A DNA stretch of 64,000 nucleotides from Hyphochytrium catenoides (Eukaryota > Sar > Hyphochytriomycetes > Hyphochytriales > Hyphochytriaceae). This document shows, one piece after another, positions 47,060 through 58,599 of this stretch. The notes under the pieces were generated by a model. The model was given only the letters and a program-made list of their open reading frames with translations. It ran no database searches and was not told the origin of the DNA. Each line of letters begins with the position of its first letter. Positions within the stretch are counted from its first letter, which is position 1. The position numbers were made by a program, and so were the translations under genes. The DNA is taken from the NCBI GenBank assembly GCA_900088475.1, contig FLMG01001570.1, forward strand, positions 63,030 to 127,029, read 5' to 3'.

Positions 47060-49765
47060 TCAGGTCTCGTCAGATATATTGAATCTCCTTTGTTCGCGCT
47101 GTAGTCTCTCTCTTTCTGTCTGGATCTCTTTCAAAAGCTCTTGTTGAAGCTCGGCTCGATCATGAAGCATCCTTTCCCTGACCTTCACCAGTTGCTGCTT
47201 CTCACGCACCGCATCTTTTCGCTTTTCCTTGTAGCTTTTCCATCTCTCCTCATGCTTCTTTACCTTCACTTGTGCTTCGACGAGAGACGTAAGAACTTTC
47301 GATGTCTCTTGCTGAGCGTTCGCCGTTGCAAGCTGCTGCTCTCTGAGATCTGCTTCCAGTTTATTAACCTGTTGTTCTTTCTCTGCAAGTAAAATATTGG
47401 CTGTCGAGAGCTCGGTAGAAAGCCTAAAGACCCGTCCATGCAGCACAGCTAACATTTGGTCTGCAGGTAGTTCAGCCTCGTTCTCGGCTAGGTTTGCGTC
47501 TTCGGCTCTCGGTGGCTATCCAAAGACGGCGAGGACTTAGATTGCAGTATGGGTACCTGGCCGACCTCTGGCACGCTCTTACCGACTTTGTAGCCCTAGA
47601 TACTGGTACGGTCGCGGGCCTCACAGAAGTTCTTGTACTTGACTCTCTATAGAGATTCTTTGAAAGCTCCCTATATTTCCCTAGCGCTCCCGGGTAGCCG
47701 GAAAGCAGGGCTTCCATTATTTGAGCCCTGGCATTAACTGTTGCGAGGTCGTTCTGTAGCTTTCTGGCCTCTGATGTCAATGCCCTGATCTGCTCCAAGG
47801 CCCCGTTCTTGTCCGTATCAAAATGTTCCAGTTCCTGAAGGGACAAGGCGAGAAAGACTTCAGAAAGTGCTGTGCAGCGTGAAAGAAAGCTTGTAGGCTA
47901 GCTCACGCAAAATAGGAGATTATAAGCCTTACAAGTGTCAATTCTCGCCTGATCTGCACTTGTCGGTTATATGCTTTCATCGAGCAAAGAGGCCCATACC
48001 TTCTCCACAAGCTTGATAAAGGCAGACCGTTCGGCCAAGGCTCTCTCCCTTTCTGCGATCAATGCATCCTTGTCACGCAAATTGGCCTCCAGTCCACTGA
48101 TCTTGCATAAGAGGTCATCCATTATTCCTTCCTCGGCAGTCTTCTGCGACTGAACATGGTGAAGCTGGGTCTGAGCTGTGGTAAGCCGACTCCTGAGTTC
48201 CAATAAATCACCCTGAAGCTGCAAGTTTTCATGGACCAGTCGAATTTCGTTCTCACTGCGTCGCTGCTGGATCTTAAGATCTTCACTAGGTTGTGCGAGG
48301 TTGTGAAGCCGAACAACAGAGCTCGGGGACAAGGAAGTTTGTGTTGAGGAGGTTACTAGTGTAAGACGTGTTTGCGTCGAAGAGGTTACCATGCTTTTGT
48401 CTTCTGATACTGTCGGCTTTTGGGTTGTAGCAGCTCGTACGTCAAGAAAGAGCTTCTGGAGCTCTTCCTGAACTCCACGGATAGAGCTCACCTGTTCATA
48501 TAGAGCTGCCAAAGAGTCTGAGAAGCTCCCATTTTGATTCTCTGACAGTGTTTGAGAAGGAAGAAATCGGTCATGGTCATGCTCCTTGGAAACTGCACCT
48601 GAGTAGTCCTGTTCTGTCACACCTGTCGTAGACGAGCAACGATCGACGAGTTTTTTCTCGCTCCTACCATCTTCCCTTTGAATCGATTTGTCACTGTCTC
48701 TGATGGATAGGCTTGAAGAGACTGTTGGTTCCTCATTGGAAGGCTCAAAAGTATAAGAAGTACGAGAAGTCCTTTCATTGGATGAAGGGATTCTTGCGTG
48801 GGTGGTAGGAACAAACCCTCCCAATCCACCCTCTCTTGTCCGAGAGGCCCCGCTTCCTAAATTGTCCTTGCGGTGTTGAGGGCAAGACACACAATCCGTT
48901 GCTACCCTTTCCTTGGTAGGTCCTGAACCGGCTGGAACTGATCCCATCTCCGGACTAAGCTGTCCATTGGTCGATGTCGACTTGGCACTTGAAGTAGTCT
49001 GGGGTTCTTCCCTGGCATTCCCATGCCAGCTTCTCGCTGAATGGAGTAGTTGTCGGTTTTCTAACTCTATGCCGCTCAGCCGCTCGGTAAGCATATCAAT
49101 GAGCTGATCTCTCTCGTGTATGTTTTGATCTACGAGGGTGTCAACTTGTGCCAGTTTCTCAGAGACGTAGTGAAATCTACGCTCATATTGCTCGAGCTCT
49201 GCAACTCGAGCTGACAAGTCTCTAAGTTTGGCCCGTCGTGCTCGTGGTGAGCCCGTGATCTTGCGGTCAAGATCCAATCTCGTATGCATAGTTGGGTCTA
49301 AATCTGGCCGACTCGCTTACATTGTGTCATTGTCCTTAAGCTAGAATTCCCCGAACAGCTAAAAGCACATCTGAGCTTCATAATACCCCAACGCCAGGAT
49401 GGACGTACTCCCAATGGAAGTACAGAAGACTTTGCAGATCCATGGGTATTAAGAGGGACCACCTCAATCTCTATAAATACTCGGCGCGCGCTCCCGAGAA
49501 GGTTTAAGTCTAGGAAGAGACCGATTCCCTCTTTGACTGAATATATTTCAGACTTTCTGGAGTTTGGCTGGAGATCTGCCAAGAGCTGCGGCATGCGAAT
49601 ATCGTCGGATTGAGCGTCAAAACGTAACTCCAAATTTGCGCGTTGGTATCGCTCCCGCCATCTTTCAAATACGAAACGAAAGAAACACGCAACACCTGCT
49701 TCTTTATGGATAAAGTGTTTGATTGCTTGGAAAGAATACCCGTGAAACACTGGAATTATTTCCAT
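47060..49765 (-). CDS. Large coiled-coil protein, possible cytoskeletal or centrosomal scaffold (about 5 exons)
   Basis: Start ATG 49765 (MEIIPVFHGYSFQAIKHFIH). The first exon encodes a globular, mostly beta-predicted segment of about 140 residues (ANLELRFDAQ; RRVFIEIEVVPLN) that recalls a C2-like fold, unproven. It is best joined by an 85-nt intron (donor in WRWG|gtatta, acceptor before ACCCAACTATG) to a long exon from about 49298 to 47999. That exon has coiled coils at its start (LRDLSARVAELEQYERRFHY), a Ser/Thr/Glu-rich middle, and heptads again (VHENLQLQGDLLELRSRLTT). Two SSTQT motifs occur near 48333-48392. Later exons: ELEHFDTDKNGALEQIRALT (47846 down), and a final coiled coil (EQQVNKLEADLREQQLATAN ... 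RRFNISDET), TAG 47060. I do not recognise the family. Confidence 0.7.
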
Positions 49766-49953
49766 TGGTTCGAAAATGGTTTGGGGGGATTTTGGGAGTC
49801 TTTTTGAGAAAGCTCAAGAAGCTCCAGATTTCCGGAGAGCTCAAGCAAGACCCACGTCTCGGTCCTGGACCTAAGGCTGCCTTGAAGCTCAGTAAACCCT
49901 CAAGCTCATAAAAGAAGACTAAATCAAACGCTATCGAAGAAGGTGGAGACTGT
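49766..49953. promoter_or_regulatory. Compact divergent promoter region (188 bp)
   Basis: Only 188 bp separate the start codons of the coiled-coil gene and thymidylate kinase, so the two 5' UTRs and promoters must share it. Confidence 0.45.
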
Positions 49954-50850
49954 ATGATGGCTCAAAAGCGCGGAGCGTTCATACTTCTGGAAGGAGTCGA
50001 CCGCTGTGGAAAGACTACGCAGTGCAAGAAGCTGTTAGGCTACCTCCAGACCCTTGGCGATGCAGAGTTTTTGCGCTTCCCAGGTTGTAGATACGATACG
50101 CTTCTCTGCAATAATGTGCTCTAATGGATAGCCTTGCGCAGACAGGGAGACCACTATTGGGCGGATGATCAACTCCTACTTGCAGAACTCTTGTGACATT
50201 GACGACAGGACAGTGCATTTACTGTTCTCTGCAAATCGATGGGAAGCGGCGTAAGCATTTTGGAGTCTCTCTCTATCTCATTTATGCGTTAATATTTTCT
50301 ACGAACATGGCAAAGGTCAAAGCTAGAGAAGATGCTCAAGGAAGGAAAGAATGTGGTCGTAGACCGCTATTCCTATAGCGGTGTCGCATTTTCGGCGGCC
50401 AAGAATGGACTAGATATATCTTGGTGCTACGCTCCAGAGCGAGGGTTACCGAAGCCTGATGCAGTCATTTTCCTAGACCTGCCGATTGAAAAGGTATGTC
50501 AGTGCCTGGTATCTGTGCCTGTTATCAGTAGCCTGTGCCATTATCAGTTGGGCCTGTCAACATTGCTTCTTCATGATCAGCACAGAACTCGTGTTAACGT
50601 TGCGTTTCTTCGCTGCGGAAACTCTCAATAGGCAATGCAGAGGGGAGATTTTGGTAATGAGAGATACGAGAAAAAGGCTTTCCAGGAGTCGGTACGCAGG
50701 AATTTCTTCTCTCTGATTGAGCACGAAAAATCGCTGTGGCATGTGTTGGATGCAAGCGATTCCATAGACAGAATAGCGGAGAAGATTCGGATCATTGCCC
50801 AGCAGACTATCGACATGGCACAGACAAGTCCCTTAAAGTATTTAGACTAG
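49954..50850 (+). CDS. DTYMK: Thymidylate kinase (dTMP kinase; 4 exons)
   Basis: Phosphorylates dTMP to dTDP with ATP, the step before dTTP for DNA synthesis. Exons 49954-50083, 50142-50250, 50316-50493 and 50632-50850 join exactly in phase to 211 residues, the usual eukaryotic length. P-loop is [11 protein letters not shown] (about residues 13-23); [16 protein letters not shown] and [15 protein letters not shown] bind the dTMP site; [20 protein letters not shown] carries the DRY/DRYxxSG motif; the LID is [10 protein letters not shown]. The Arg in the P-loop, as in eukaryotic type I enzymes, supports the class. The C-terminus ends PLKYLD, TAG 50848-50850. No organelle presequence, so cytosolic or nuclear. 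Confidence 0.95.
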
Positions 50851-50982
50851 TCGTAAACCGACTGCAATGCCGTTGGTTGGGCGGGAGGAGTCATGCTGCT
50901 ATAAATAAGGTAGACACTAAAGGCGAAGGTTACGGTACAACAAGGAAGCAGCAGATAGCATCAAGAGCATCTAGGCATCCCT

Positions 50983-53900
50983 CTATCGATTCTGCAAGAT
51001 TTCAAGGATCAACGTCCGGCTGAGGATGTGAAAGCCTTCGGTCTTAGTAACCGTGTCAAAATGTCTGCAGATGTAAGATGTCCAAGGGGTTGGCGAAGCG
51101 TGTCAGACACAGTTGATAGAGCTCTCAGTCGATGTCAAGTCCACACAAGAACCATGTAATAAAGAAGAGGTGGAAGCAAAGGGACACACCTTATAATAAA
51201 GCTCAAGCACTGCTCTTTAATGCGCAAGGCATGCAAATCATCTGCTGTCTGTAGCATGTAGGAGACGTTTTCAATCGTCATGAGACCAGGAAGCTGAGAC
51301 TCACACAAGGTCTGCCGGAAGGTTAGCAGGTAAAACCTCTTAATTCTCGGTATTATCATACGTAAAAGGAATGGATTGGTACTACCTTGAGTCTGTCAAT
51401 AGTGTAGAGGTCGGCGGCGATGTACAGCTCTATCACATTCTCTGGCTGGATATCCACCTGGTCCGTGTAGAGATACTGTAGGATTGCAAGGAAGATTGGC
51501 GCTCGCATATTTGGGATGACAATTTCTCCTTCTCTACTTTCTCGCATTCCTAAACGGAGTAGCCATTAGTCAGCAACATAGCTCACCGCTCAGGGACCCG
51601 GTGATAAATTGGGTACAAGGTTAAGGCTGTGCTCATTTCTCGTCCGTCTGTCCCTCGCTCATGGTGTCCTGCTGATTAACCACTCCCCTACCTCTTTTTG
51701 ACTAGCCCTGAAGTCGGTTGAGTCGCTCAGATTCCTCTTCATTCTCTTTCGCACCGCCCTTCAGTGCTGAAGCCACACTCAGTCTGTCATTATCACCTTC
51801 TCCGACCCTTTGAAAGACTCGAAGTGCGACTCATGTCTCTCTATTTATCACGTGCTACAATCTATGCAATAATTACGCTTTTTCTCTTACCTGATGAGAA
51901 CATCGCCCGGAAGTGTTCGCAGCGTACAGCTAAGAATGCCTTGTGAGCATAGATGTTCCTTCCCTCAACTATAAAGGTAACGTCACTGAAGTCGCTATTA
52001 TCGACGAGGCGGCCAATATCTTCCAGGTATGACGACTCGACGACGGTCCTATTACGTGGAAACCCGATGTCTAGCCACACCGAGAGTGGCGCGAGTCAGC
52101 CACGGCAAAGATGTAACTAAAGTGTAGTTGCACACTTGCAAATAGACGATGAAATCTGGGAGGACACAGAGCTAAAGGTAGTCATAAAGGAAAGGGAAAG
52201 TTGCCACAGGGCGAGTTGAAGGAGATAACAGGGCCATGTAAGCTTACCGACTAGTGCAGTGGTGTGCTCATTGTAAGATGCGACCTTGACGACGTGTTTT
52301 CCTCTTAGAGCCTCAACCACCTTGGGCTGTGTAACCTTTGCAGTGTCATTGTGACCAAGCTTGCCGTGATCACCGTTGCCCCATGTGAAGACAACTCCTT
52401 CATCTAGATGCGCACGATAGCGTCAGTGGTCTGAGATGATGCGATGAACGTCCATCTTTTTGTCGCTCTTGGTAGAAAGGTCCTTGTTGCCGCACTCAAG
52501 CTTTGACCCCGGAAGCAAAAGTCCCTCTGCCTCTCCACTTCACAAGTAGCTTACCTGTGAGTGCCACAGTGTGACTCCATCCGCATGTAATCTGAACGAC
52601 CCTTTGATCCCTCAGTCTCTCAACTAGGGTAGGGACCATCTGGTTGACCTTGTCGCCATGACCCAGCTGGCCATGTTCTCCACCGCCCCAAGTGAAGATG
52701 TGGCCTTCCTCTTGGAAATTAGACAACGTTAGTCCGCGAAGCCATATGCGTCACAAAAATCAAGACCAGTGCTGCTGTGTCTACCGGTACGATATGATAA
52801 CTTGTCATTCAACTTCGATTGAGCCAGGTTTTAACTTATCACATACCAGTGATAGCAGCTGTGTGAAAGCCTCCACAGGAGACCTGCTTCACCTTACGCC
52901 CTACGAGCTCCTCCACCCTTAATGGCAGGTGCTGGTTTCTCTCAGAGCTATGACCCAGCCGGCCGAACTTCCCCTCTCCCCACGTAAACAGCTCTCCGGC
53001 ATCTACGGCGAGTGTTTCATAGCAATATAAATGCAGGAAGTGGGTTGAATGAGACCAAAAGAAGGGGCTTTGCCATGGAATTAGCATTACCGGATACCAC
53101 AGCTGTATGGAATCCACATGCCGAGATTTGTCGACAAGTAACCCCTGCTAGGCCGTCTACACGAGCTGGCAGAGAGAAATGTCCTGGAGTGGCAAAGTTA
53201 GTGGTTCACAAATCTATGCTGCTGACCGTACAGCACACAGTAAAATGATGACCATGGGATATCTCGCCAGCATGACCTGGGCAGCAAAAAGACACAGGGT
53301 TGGAGAGATAGACAGAATAGGAGCGCTGGGTGTGCAAAGTAAGGGGAAGAAAGGAAGGACCCGTCTAGCACTTTACCATCGACATCTCCATGACCCGAAA
53401 CGCCATTTTCCCTATCTCCCCAAGTGTAGACAGTGGCATCGTCTGAGAGCTGGTGTCAGTAGCATTTGCAACAGATGTATGGATAAGAAAAGGCTGCTGT
53501 GGCCTGAAAGGTGCAGACAAGAACAGGACCAGGAGAAGGCCCAAGCGGGACAGCAATGTCATACCGAGCAGTACTACGGTGTGGCGGCTCCCGCATGCTA
53601 CTTGCTCCACTTTCTTGCCCTTCAGCGCTTCAACCAGGCAGGGTGTAGAGTGTCCACTTTCATTTCCATGTCCTAGCTTTCCATACATTCCTCCACCCCA
53701 AGTATAGAGCTCACCAGTGTCTTTTACATTAGAAGAGGTCCCGTGGTAGGAGCGGAAGAGATAATTTGATGAGAGTCGGAGTCTATCTAGGCGAAAGGTT
53801 AGGGAGAAGCCTCAGAGTAGGAGTGTCCGATTAGGGAGACCGAAATGCGGAAGCCCTGCTTGAGACATTAGCCGGAGGAGGAAGAGATAGCGAGTGTCGG

Positions 53901-54355
53901 ACCTGTTACTGCCGCGGTGTGATAGCTCCCACACGTCACCTGCTTGACCCTTTTGCCTCTGAGCGATTCAATGAGTCTTGGCACATACTTCCACCCGTTA
54001 TCTCCATGCCCTAGACGACCATCATCGCCTCTGCCCCAGGTATACACTTCTCCTTTCTCTGGACACCATGGGGACGACAAAGGGTCAGATGCAACCATAG
54101 AGATATTCGGGCCATTGGTGTCGACCTTTACCTGTGAGAACTACTGTGTGACCACTGCCGCAAGCGATGAGGCTGACACCCTTGTCCATCAAAGCCTCCA
54201 CAATGGCAGGCTTATGCTGATCGCTTGTGTCCCCCAGCCCCAGCTGTCCATCCTCGCCCCGACCCCAGCTATAAACGACTGAAATACGACCAACAAAGGC
54301 TCTACTTAGCAGAGAGAAAGCAAGAATGCTGTTAGGAGGAGTGCTTACTGGCCAT
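50983..54355 (-). CDS. RCC1-repeat protein with C-terminal BTB domain (RCBTB-like, many exons)
   Basis: Start is proposed at ATG 54355 in a 7-nt exon (ATGGCCA) spliced over a 70-nt intron to 54278, giving MAIVYSWGRGEDGQLGLGD. About seven RCC1 blades follow, nearly one per exon: VYTWGRGDDGRLGHGD (about 54060), LYTWGGGMYGKLGHGN (about 53705), VYTWGDRENGVSGHGD (about 53430), LFTWGEGKFGRLGHSS (about 52995), IFTWGGGEHGQLGHGD (about 52705) and VFTWGNGDHGKLGHND (about 52400). Then a BTB domain: FSDVTFIVEGRNIYAHKAFL and CEHFRAMFSSG (51990-51905), FLAILQYLYTDQVDI (about 51490-51450) and VIELYIAADLYTIDRL. The final exon HFDTVTKTEGFHILSRTLIL ends at TAG 50983-50985. RCC1-BTB proteins may act as Cullin-3 substrate adaptors; the substrate here is unknown. 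Confidence 0.88.
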
Positions 54356-55370
54356 TCCCTGTAGTAGACGCCAGACTAGCTCTCAAGCTTTTCTTCGAAA
54401 GAGCTCCTTTCGTTGCAAGGCGTGCGAGCTCACAGCTGCCCTCTTATCAGCACACAAGTAACTTGAGGCAGACGAAGATCTGTGAGCTGCAGGCACTGTA
54501 CCTTTCAGCCCTTACTTCCCAGCTTAGAGTGTCTTGAAGAGGCGATTGTTGCTGTTTGTAATCCCTGCACGGGCGATTTTCTGCTTTCTACTAAACCTTT
54601 ACTAAACAACCAAAAGTATAGCTCAGCTACCACTGTCAGAGGCAGGACAATTACAATGTTAAGAACTTCATAAGACTTGTTTTGTTGTACAAGCGGTAGA
54701 GTTGGTACGCCAAGCGTCAGAAGTGCGAACGTCTCAAGCTTCGTTTGTAGGCAGCGGCACAAGAACGGCCGCGGCAGAGCAGTCAGCCATGGCTCTCGCC
54801 ATAGGAGCTAAGGCTTAGAGAGCCAGCCAAGTGCGGACCCATCAAGAGAGGATAAGTGGCGCCAACAGGCAACAGGTTCCTTCACATCGGCAGGAGATCT
54901 CTTGTGGACTGTTGAGGAAGCAGCATGAATGGAGATTGAAAAGTCACTCTAGGGGGACTAGGCTTCAAAGAAGTACAAGTCCTCTCATTGGGCGACACAT
55001 CGTGAGCTGATTGCTTCCTGAAATGGATCTGTACGGGGTGACGTTTGTAGATTAGCTTGGATCATGGTTCTTCCACACTGGCCTGCCAAACCCTGGCACC
55101 AGTGGGCACCAAGCATTCATTTTGCACTAGAAAGAGAAAGCCCGCATAAACGTCCAGATGCCATTGCTTTATAAGTAACCAAGAAGACCTCTACATGGAG
55201 AAGGGAACAAGGGCAGAAACGTATTATACGGTCCTCCTGACAGAAGGAAGTATCATATAAGGCTTCAGGTAGGAGAGAAATGGTGAAGGAAAGCAAAGAA
55301 GAAGACTGACGGGGATAGCGCAGAGGAAAATAGTGAAGATAGATGACACGCTTGACTAGGACCAAGGCGC
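54356..55370. other. Intergenic region between RCC1-BTB and methyltransferase genes, no gene recognised
   Basis: 1.0 kb between two minus-strand genes; it should hold the RCC1-BTB promoter and the methyltransferase 3' UTR. Short open frames at 54482-54762 and 55117-55365 show no recognisable features. Confidence 0.35.
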
Positions 55371-56329
55371 CTACTCGGTCACCAATGGCAAAATATCATT
55401 ATCATCGCCCTCGTGCTCGTCCAAAGTTAACAAGGAAGAAGAGCTTATAAAACTCTCAACCGCTTCCTTGTCCTCTGGACGGAAGATAACCATAAGCCGG
55501 GTATTGGCGAACCGCCCGTTGCTGCCATCTGATATAGCTTCGGAGGTTTGCAGAGCCTCTTCATGCTTGATGAAACGAATTTGCAAAGAATGTCGTTGAC
55601 TAGCCTCTTCTATTTCCTGGCCCCACATGCTCCAACGAGGTGTGAAGGAGATGATGGCCAAAGAAGGGTGCAATGACTCTCCTCTTCCCATCTCCTGGCA
55701 GGCAGGACTGGATCTCAGGAGGTCTGCCAATGTATGAAAGAGAGAGGCAACGGCACTTGCATAATAAATAAGGTCAGAACCCAGTACCAATATCGGGCGA
55801 CCCGCCGTCCCATGCGCATTCCTAGCTTCAGTCACAGGGCCAACCCCTTTACCCCACTCAAGAAAGAGCGGTTTGACTCTTGCCTTGAGCCCATTCCGCG
55901 CGATATTGTGAGCAACGAGCTCCAAGACGTCAGCCTCGCCATCCGTTAGCAGAACTAAGGGTTTGAATGCGAGCCGACCTGCTATAGATGCTGCAGCCAG
56001 CCCGGTGAGGCCGTGTCCGCAGCCTAACTCTACAACGTCCCTCTCCTTGAGGATAACATGGTGGGAGAGGATAAACCAGCAAAGAAGTCGTCCAGCTGGG
56101 CTCGTCCGAAAGCCTTACACATCGAGTTTCGTGATGGTCAGTTAGCGAGATGTAGGGCCGTCAGAATGAGCATATACGGGCACTTACCGGTTCCGTCCAG
56201 CTGACGTGAGGTACTCCTTACGGCCTCATAATGTGCAGCCTGAGAACGGCAATAAATGTCCAGGGACAATTCCGAGCCAAAGGTGCACTTCTCGAGGTTA
56301 TATAGTTCCGAAAGCTCTGAACTGTCCAT
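55371..56329 (-). CDS. Class I SAM-dependent methyltransferase, METTL21/Methyltransf_16 type (2 exons)
   Basis: Exons 56329-56188 and 56113-55371 join in frame (DGT|G|FRTSPAGRLLCWF) to 294 residues. The SAM-binding motif I is VVELGCGHGLTGLAAASIAG; the acidic end of beta 2 is PLVLLTDGEADVLELVAHNI; a post-motif segment has ILVLGSDLIYYASAVASLFH, matching the (V/L)xxxDxxY position of protein lysine methyltransferases of the METTL21/22 family, where DxxY is the hallmark motif. The order fits Methyltransf_16 proteins, which methylate lysines of chaperones, elongation factors or similar. The substrate cannot be read from sequence. The C-terminal 70 residues are acidic. Confidence 0.85.
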
Positions 56330-57210
56330 GACTAGAGTCCAGCTCCGATTCCTTCCCGCTTGACCTTCCTTCCGCTACCTTTAAAGGGCAACCCCGCCTT
56401 CTCCCTGCGGTATGTGAAGAGCTCGCTGCCGCTCTTCACGACCTACGAATTGTCAAGAGCTGCACACCAAGGAAATGCCGCTTCAGCCTTCTGAGTGATG
56501 TGGAAGACGAGGACAAGGTATGAAGGCCTCGACACAGCACAACCCAGTCATTGCTACTTGTTTATAATACCGCTAACGGCCAACAAGAGCAGCGATGCAC
56601 GCGCTAAATGTTGGAAGGGCCTGAACTAGACTCAAAGGAAAGAAGGAACCGCTGCTGATGAGGCCAACACATCGTCAGAAAGAGTCAGGGCATTTGAGGC
56701 CAACACATCGGCCAAAGAAGGATGGACGAGGATGCAGTCGTACTGTGCAGAAGAGATATCAGTCAACGAGCTTTCTGTCCACCACATTCCAAGTGCCAGA
56801 GAGCAGATCAGGATGAGGAATTAGGTTATTGATCCAATAAGCCTGTGAAGACGACAGTTTTTGTTTAGGTTCATCACCATAATAAGGAGCTTGTGTTCTT
56901 CAAATATTGTCCTTATCATTTGGACTTTCTGTCCCGCTGTTGTGCTACTCTGGTAATACGAAGGTTGGCTCCCTTATCAAGATGCAGACAAAGGCTCGTT
57001 CTTCACATCAGCCTCACAGCTACTTCCTCTTTCGGCGTCTAAACTTAGAGCTAAGTCCTCTTATCGCGCTGCTGCACCCCAGTCAGTAAATTGTATTGTG
57101 TTTCTAAACCTTACTGCTCTCTATAAAGCTGGAATTCAGTCTTGGCGCCGCTTGGCGCCTAGTCGCCCTAAGGCCCTTCCAGCCTCGCCACCAAAGATAC
57201 CTACCACTAC
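56330..57210. other. Intergenic region between methyltransferase and thioredoxin-like genes, no gene recognised
   Basis: 0.9 kb between two minus-strand genes. The only structure noted is a short duplication, GAGGCCAACACATCG, at about 56659 and 56697, 38 nt apart. No coding segment recognised. Confidence 0.35.
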
Positions 57211-57585
57211 CTAGAATAATGCATCCAGCGCCGCTCTGTCCTTGCATTCGTCCTCGCCAAGCTTCATCACAGGCTTGCCGTTATCCCACTTAATTAGAGT
57301 GGGTACTCCCGCGATTCTGAGGTCAGGGTTAACGCGATACGGGTGGGTATGTACTCCCTTCCATTCTTCCCTTTGTCCTACTAAGCATTCCACAAAGTAC
57401 GCGTCTGGATGCGAGCTGAAAGCATCTTTGATGGGCTTGCTCGCTTCCCTGCAGTCCGGGCACCAGGATTCGTTCGTTCCAGGATGATTGTTGGCCACAA
57501 AGTAGAGATAAAGAGGTTGATGGCTCTCAAGCTCCTTAAGCTTTGTCTCGAATTCTGAGGGCTTGGATATGGTGACAGACGGCAT
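57211..57585 (-). CDS. TXNDC17: Thioredoxin-like protein TXNDC17/TRP14 family
   Basis: TRP14-type protein disulfide reductase, fed by thioredoxin reductase in animals and acting on small disulfide substrates. From ATG 57585 the protein is 124 residues (MPSVTISKPSEFETKLKELE ...), the normal family length. The active site is WCPDC in GTNESWCPDCREASKPIKDA, the TRP14 signature that separates it from classical thioredoxin (WCGPC). Other blocks: YLYFVANNHPG, VECLVGQREEWKG, NPDLRIAGVPTLIKWDNG (with the cis-Pro), ending AALDALF, TAG 57211-57213. The frame is open upstream to about 57696 and has a presequence-like stretch (RRSVRSLPGVATAIRGFLSR) with an intron-like TTTCTAAAG just before it, so a longer, organelle-targeted form from an upstream exon is possible. 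Confidence 0.88.
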   Translation of the reverse strand: MPSVTISKPSEFETKLKELESHQPLYLYFVANNHPGTNESWCPDCREASKPIKDAFSSHPDAYFVECLVGQREEWKGVHTHPYRVNPDLRIAGVPTLIKWDNGKPVMKLGEDECKDRAALDALF

Positions 57586-58599
57586 CGTGCGAGATAGAAA
57601 GCCACGAATAGCAGTCGCCACGCCTGGCAGGCTTCGGACACTTCTTCTTGTGGGCGGCAAAATTGTTCCTTTAGAAAATGCAAGAGAATGAAGCAAATCA
57701 GAGATGTGACGAAGGAAGATGTTAAGCGTTGTATCCTCCTGCCGTCGTCTACAAGATCTTATTCTCTTGTCTCTGTGCAGTTGAGGCCTCTTCTTCAGTT
57801 CGATGGGCAGCTCCAGACGTCTTCTCAGTCTTGGCGATACGTAAGGCGCTGGTCTCCGCCCGTTGGGTCTCGACTGGATAGCAGGAAAGTTGAAAAATGG
57901 AGAAAGGTGCGAATGATCTTTTCTTCTTCCAAGAAGAGGAGGACAAACGCGAAACAGAGGGAGTTAGAGATGGGTGACGTTGAGAAAGAATGATCTATCA
58001 GATAGACTAAATAGGGAGAGGGTCTGAATAGATACATGCGCGATGCGTCAGAGAGCTCGAGATAACATGAACACGAGGCCTGGTTACTTGTACAAGTAGA
58101 GAGAGGGATATTGGTCAAGCGTGAGATTGTACAATGACGCTTTGGACTCGTCTAATTCCTGACTTTACGATCTCACCGGGTGCGCTGTACAGTACAGTAA
58201 CACCCTTGAAGCTGCCAATGCCAAAGCTCCAGCAGCCCACATCAGCACCGCATCAGACAGCTTCACGACCATCATCCCCGTCTCTATTGATCTCTCTCCT
58301 CCTTCTTCAACCTCCTCTTGGTGCTCATCGGGCACGCTATCCTCTCACCACGTGCTATCCCCCAGCTTGTAGCTTGTACGTGGCCTAGCTTGTCCCTCGG
58401 TCAGGCCTAGCGCTGCAAGCTTCGGAGCTTATCATAGTTCCATGGCGGCGATCGTGGCAGAGCTCCAAATACGATGAAGCTTAAACGACAGGAAGTAGAA
58501 GGTTTTTCTGAGCGAGAGTCACAGTAGCCTTTCCCCACGGCATATTGGTCAATAGAGCTTGCTGAAGCCTTGGGGTCAGGATCACGTCAAGGTTTAGCC
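57586..58599. promoter_or_regulatory. Divergent intergenic region between TXNDC17 and the FAR-acyltransferase gene
   Basis: 1.0 kb head-to-head spacer with both promoters and possibly an upstream exon of TXNDC17. A 101-codon frame on + (57688-57993) and an 84-codon one (58134-58388) show no family resemblance. Confidence 0.35.

Noticed and set aside
49290-49325. 23-nt mini-intron joining the two main exons of the coiled-coil gene (GTAAGC..TTTAG)
   Set aside because: It keeps the frame but is far shorter than any other intron here; an 85-nt intron with an upstream GTATTA donor also keeps the frame and is more plausible.
53179-53676. 165-codon plus-strand frame
   Set aside because: It is antisense to RCC1 blades of the RCC1-BTB gene, which are clearly the coding strand.
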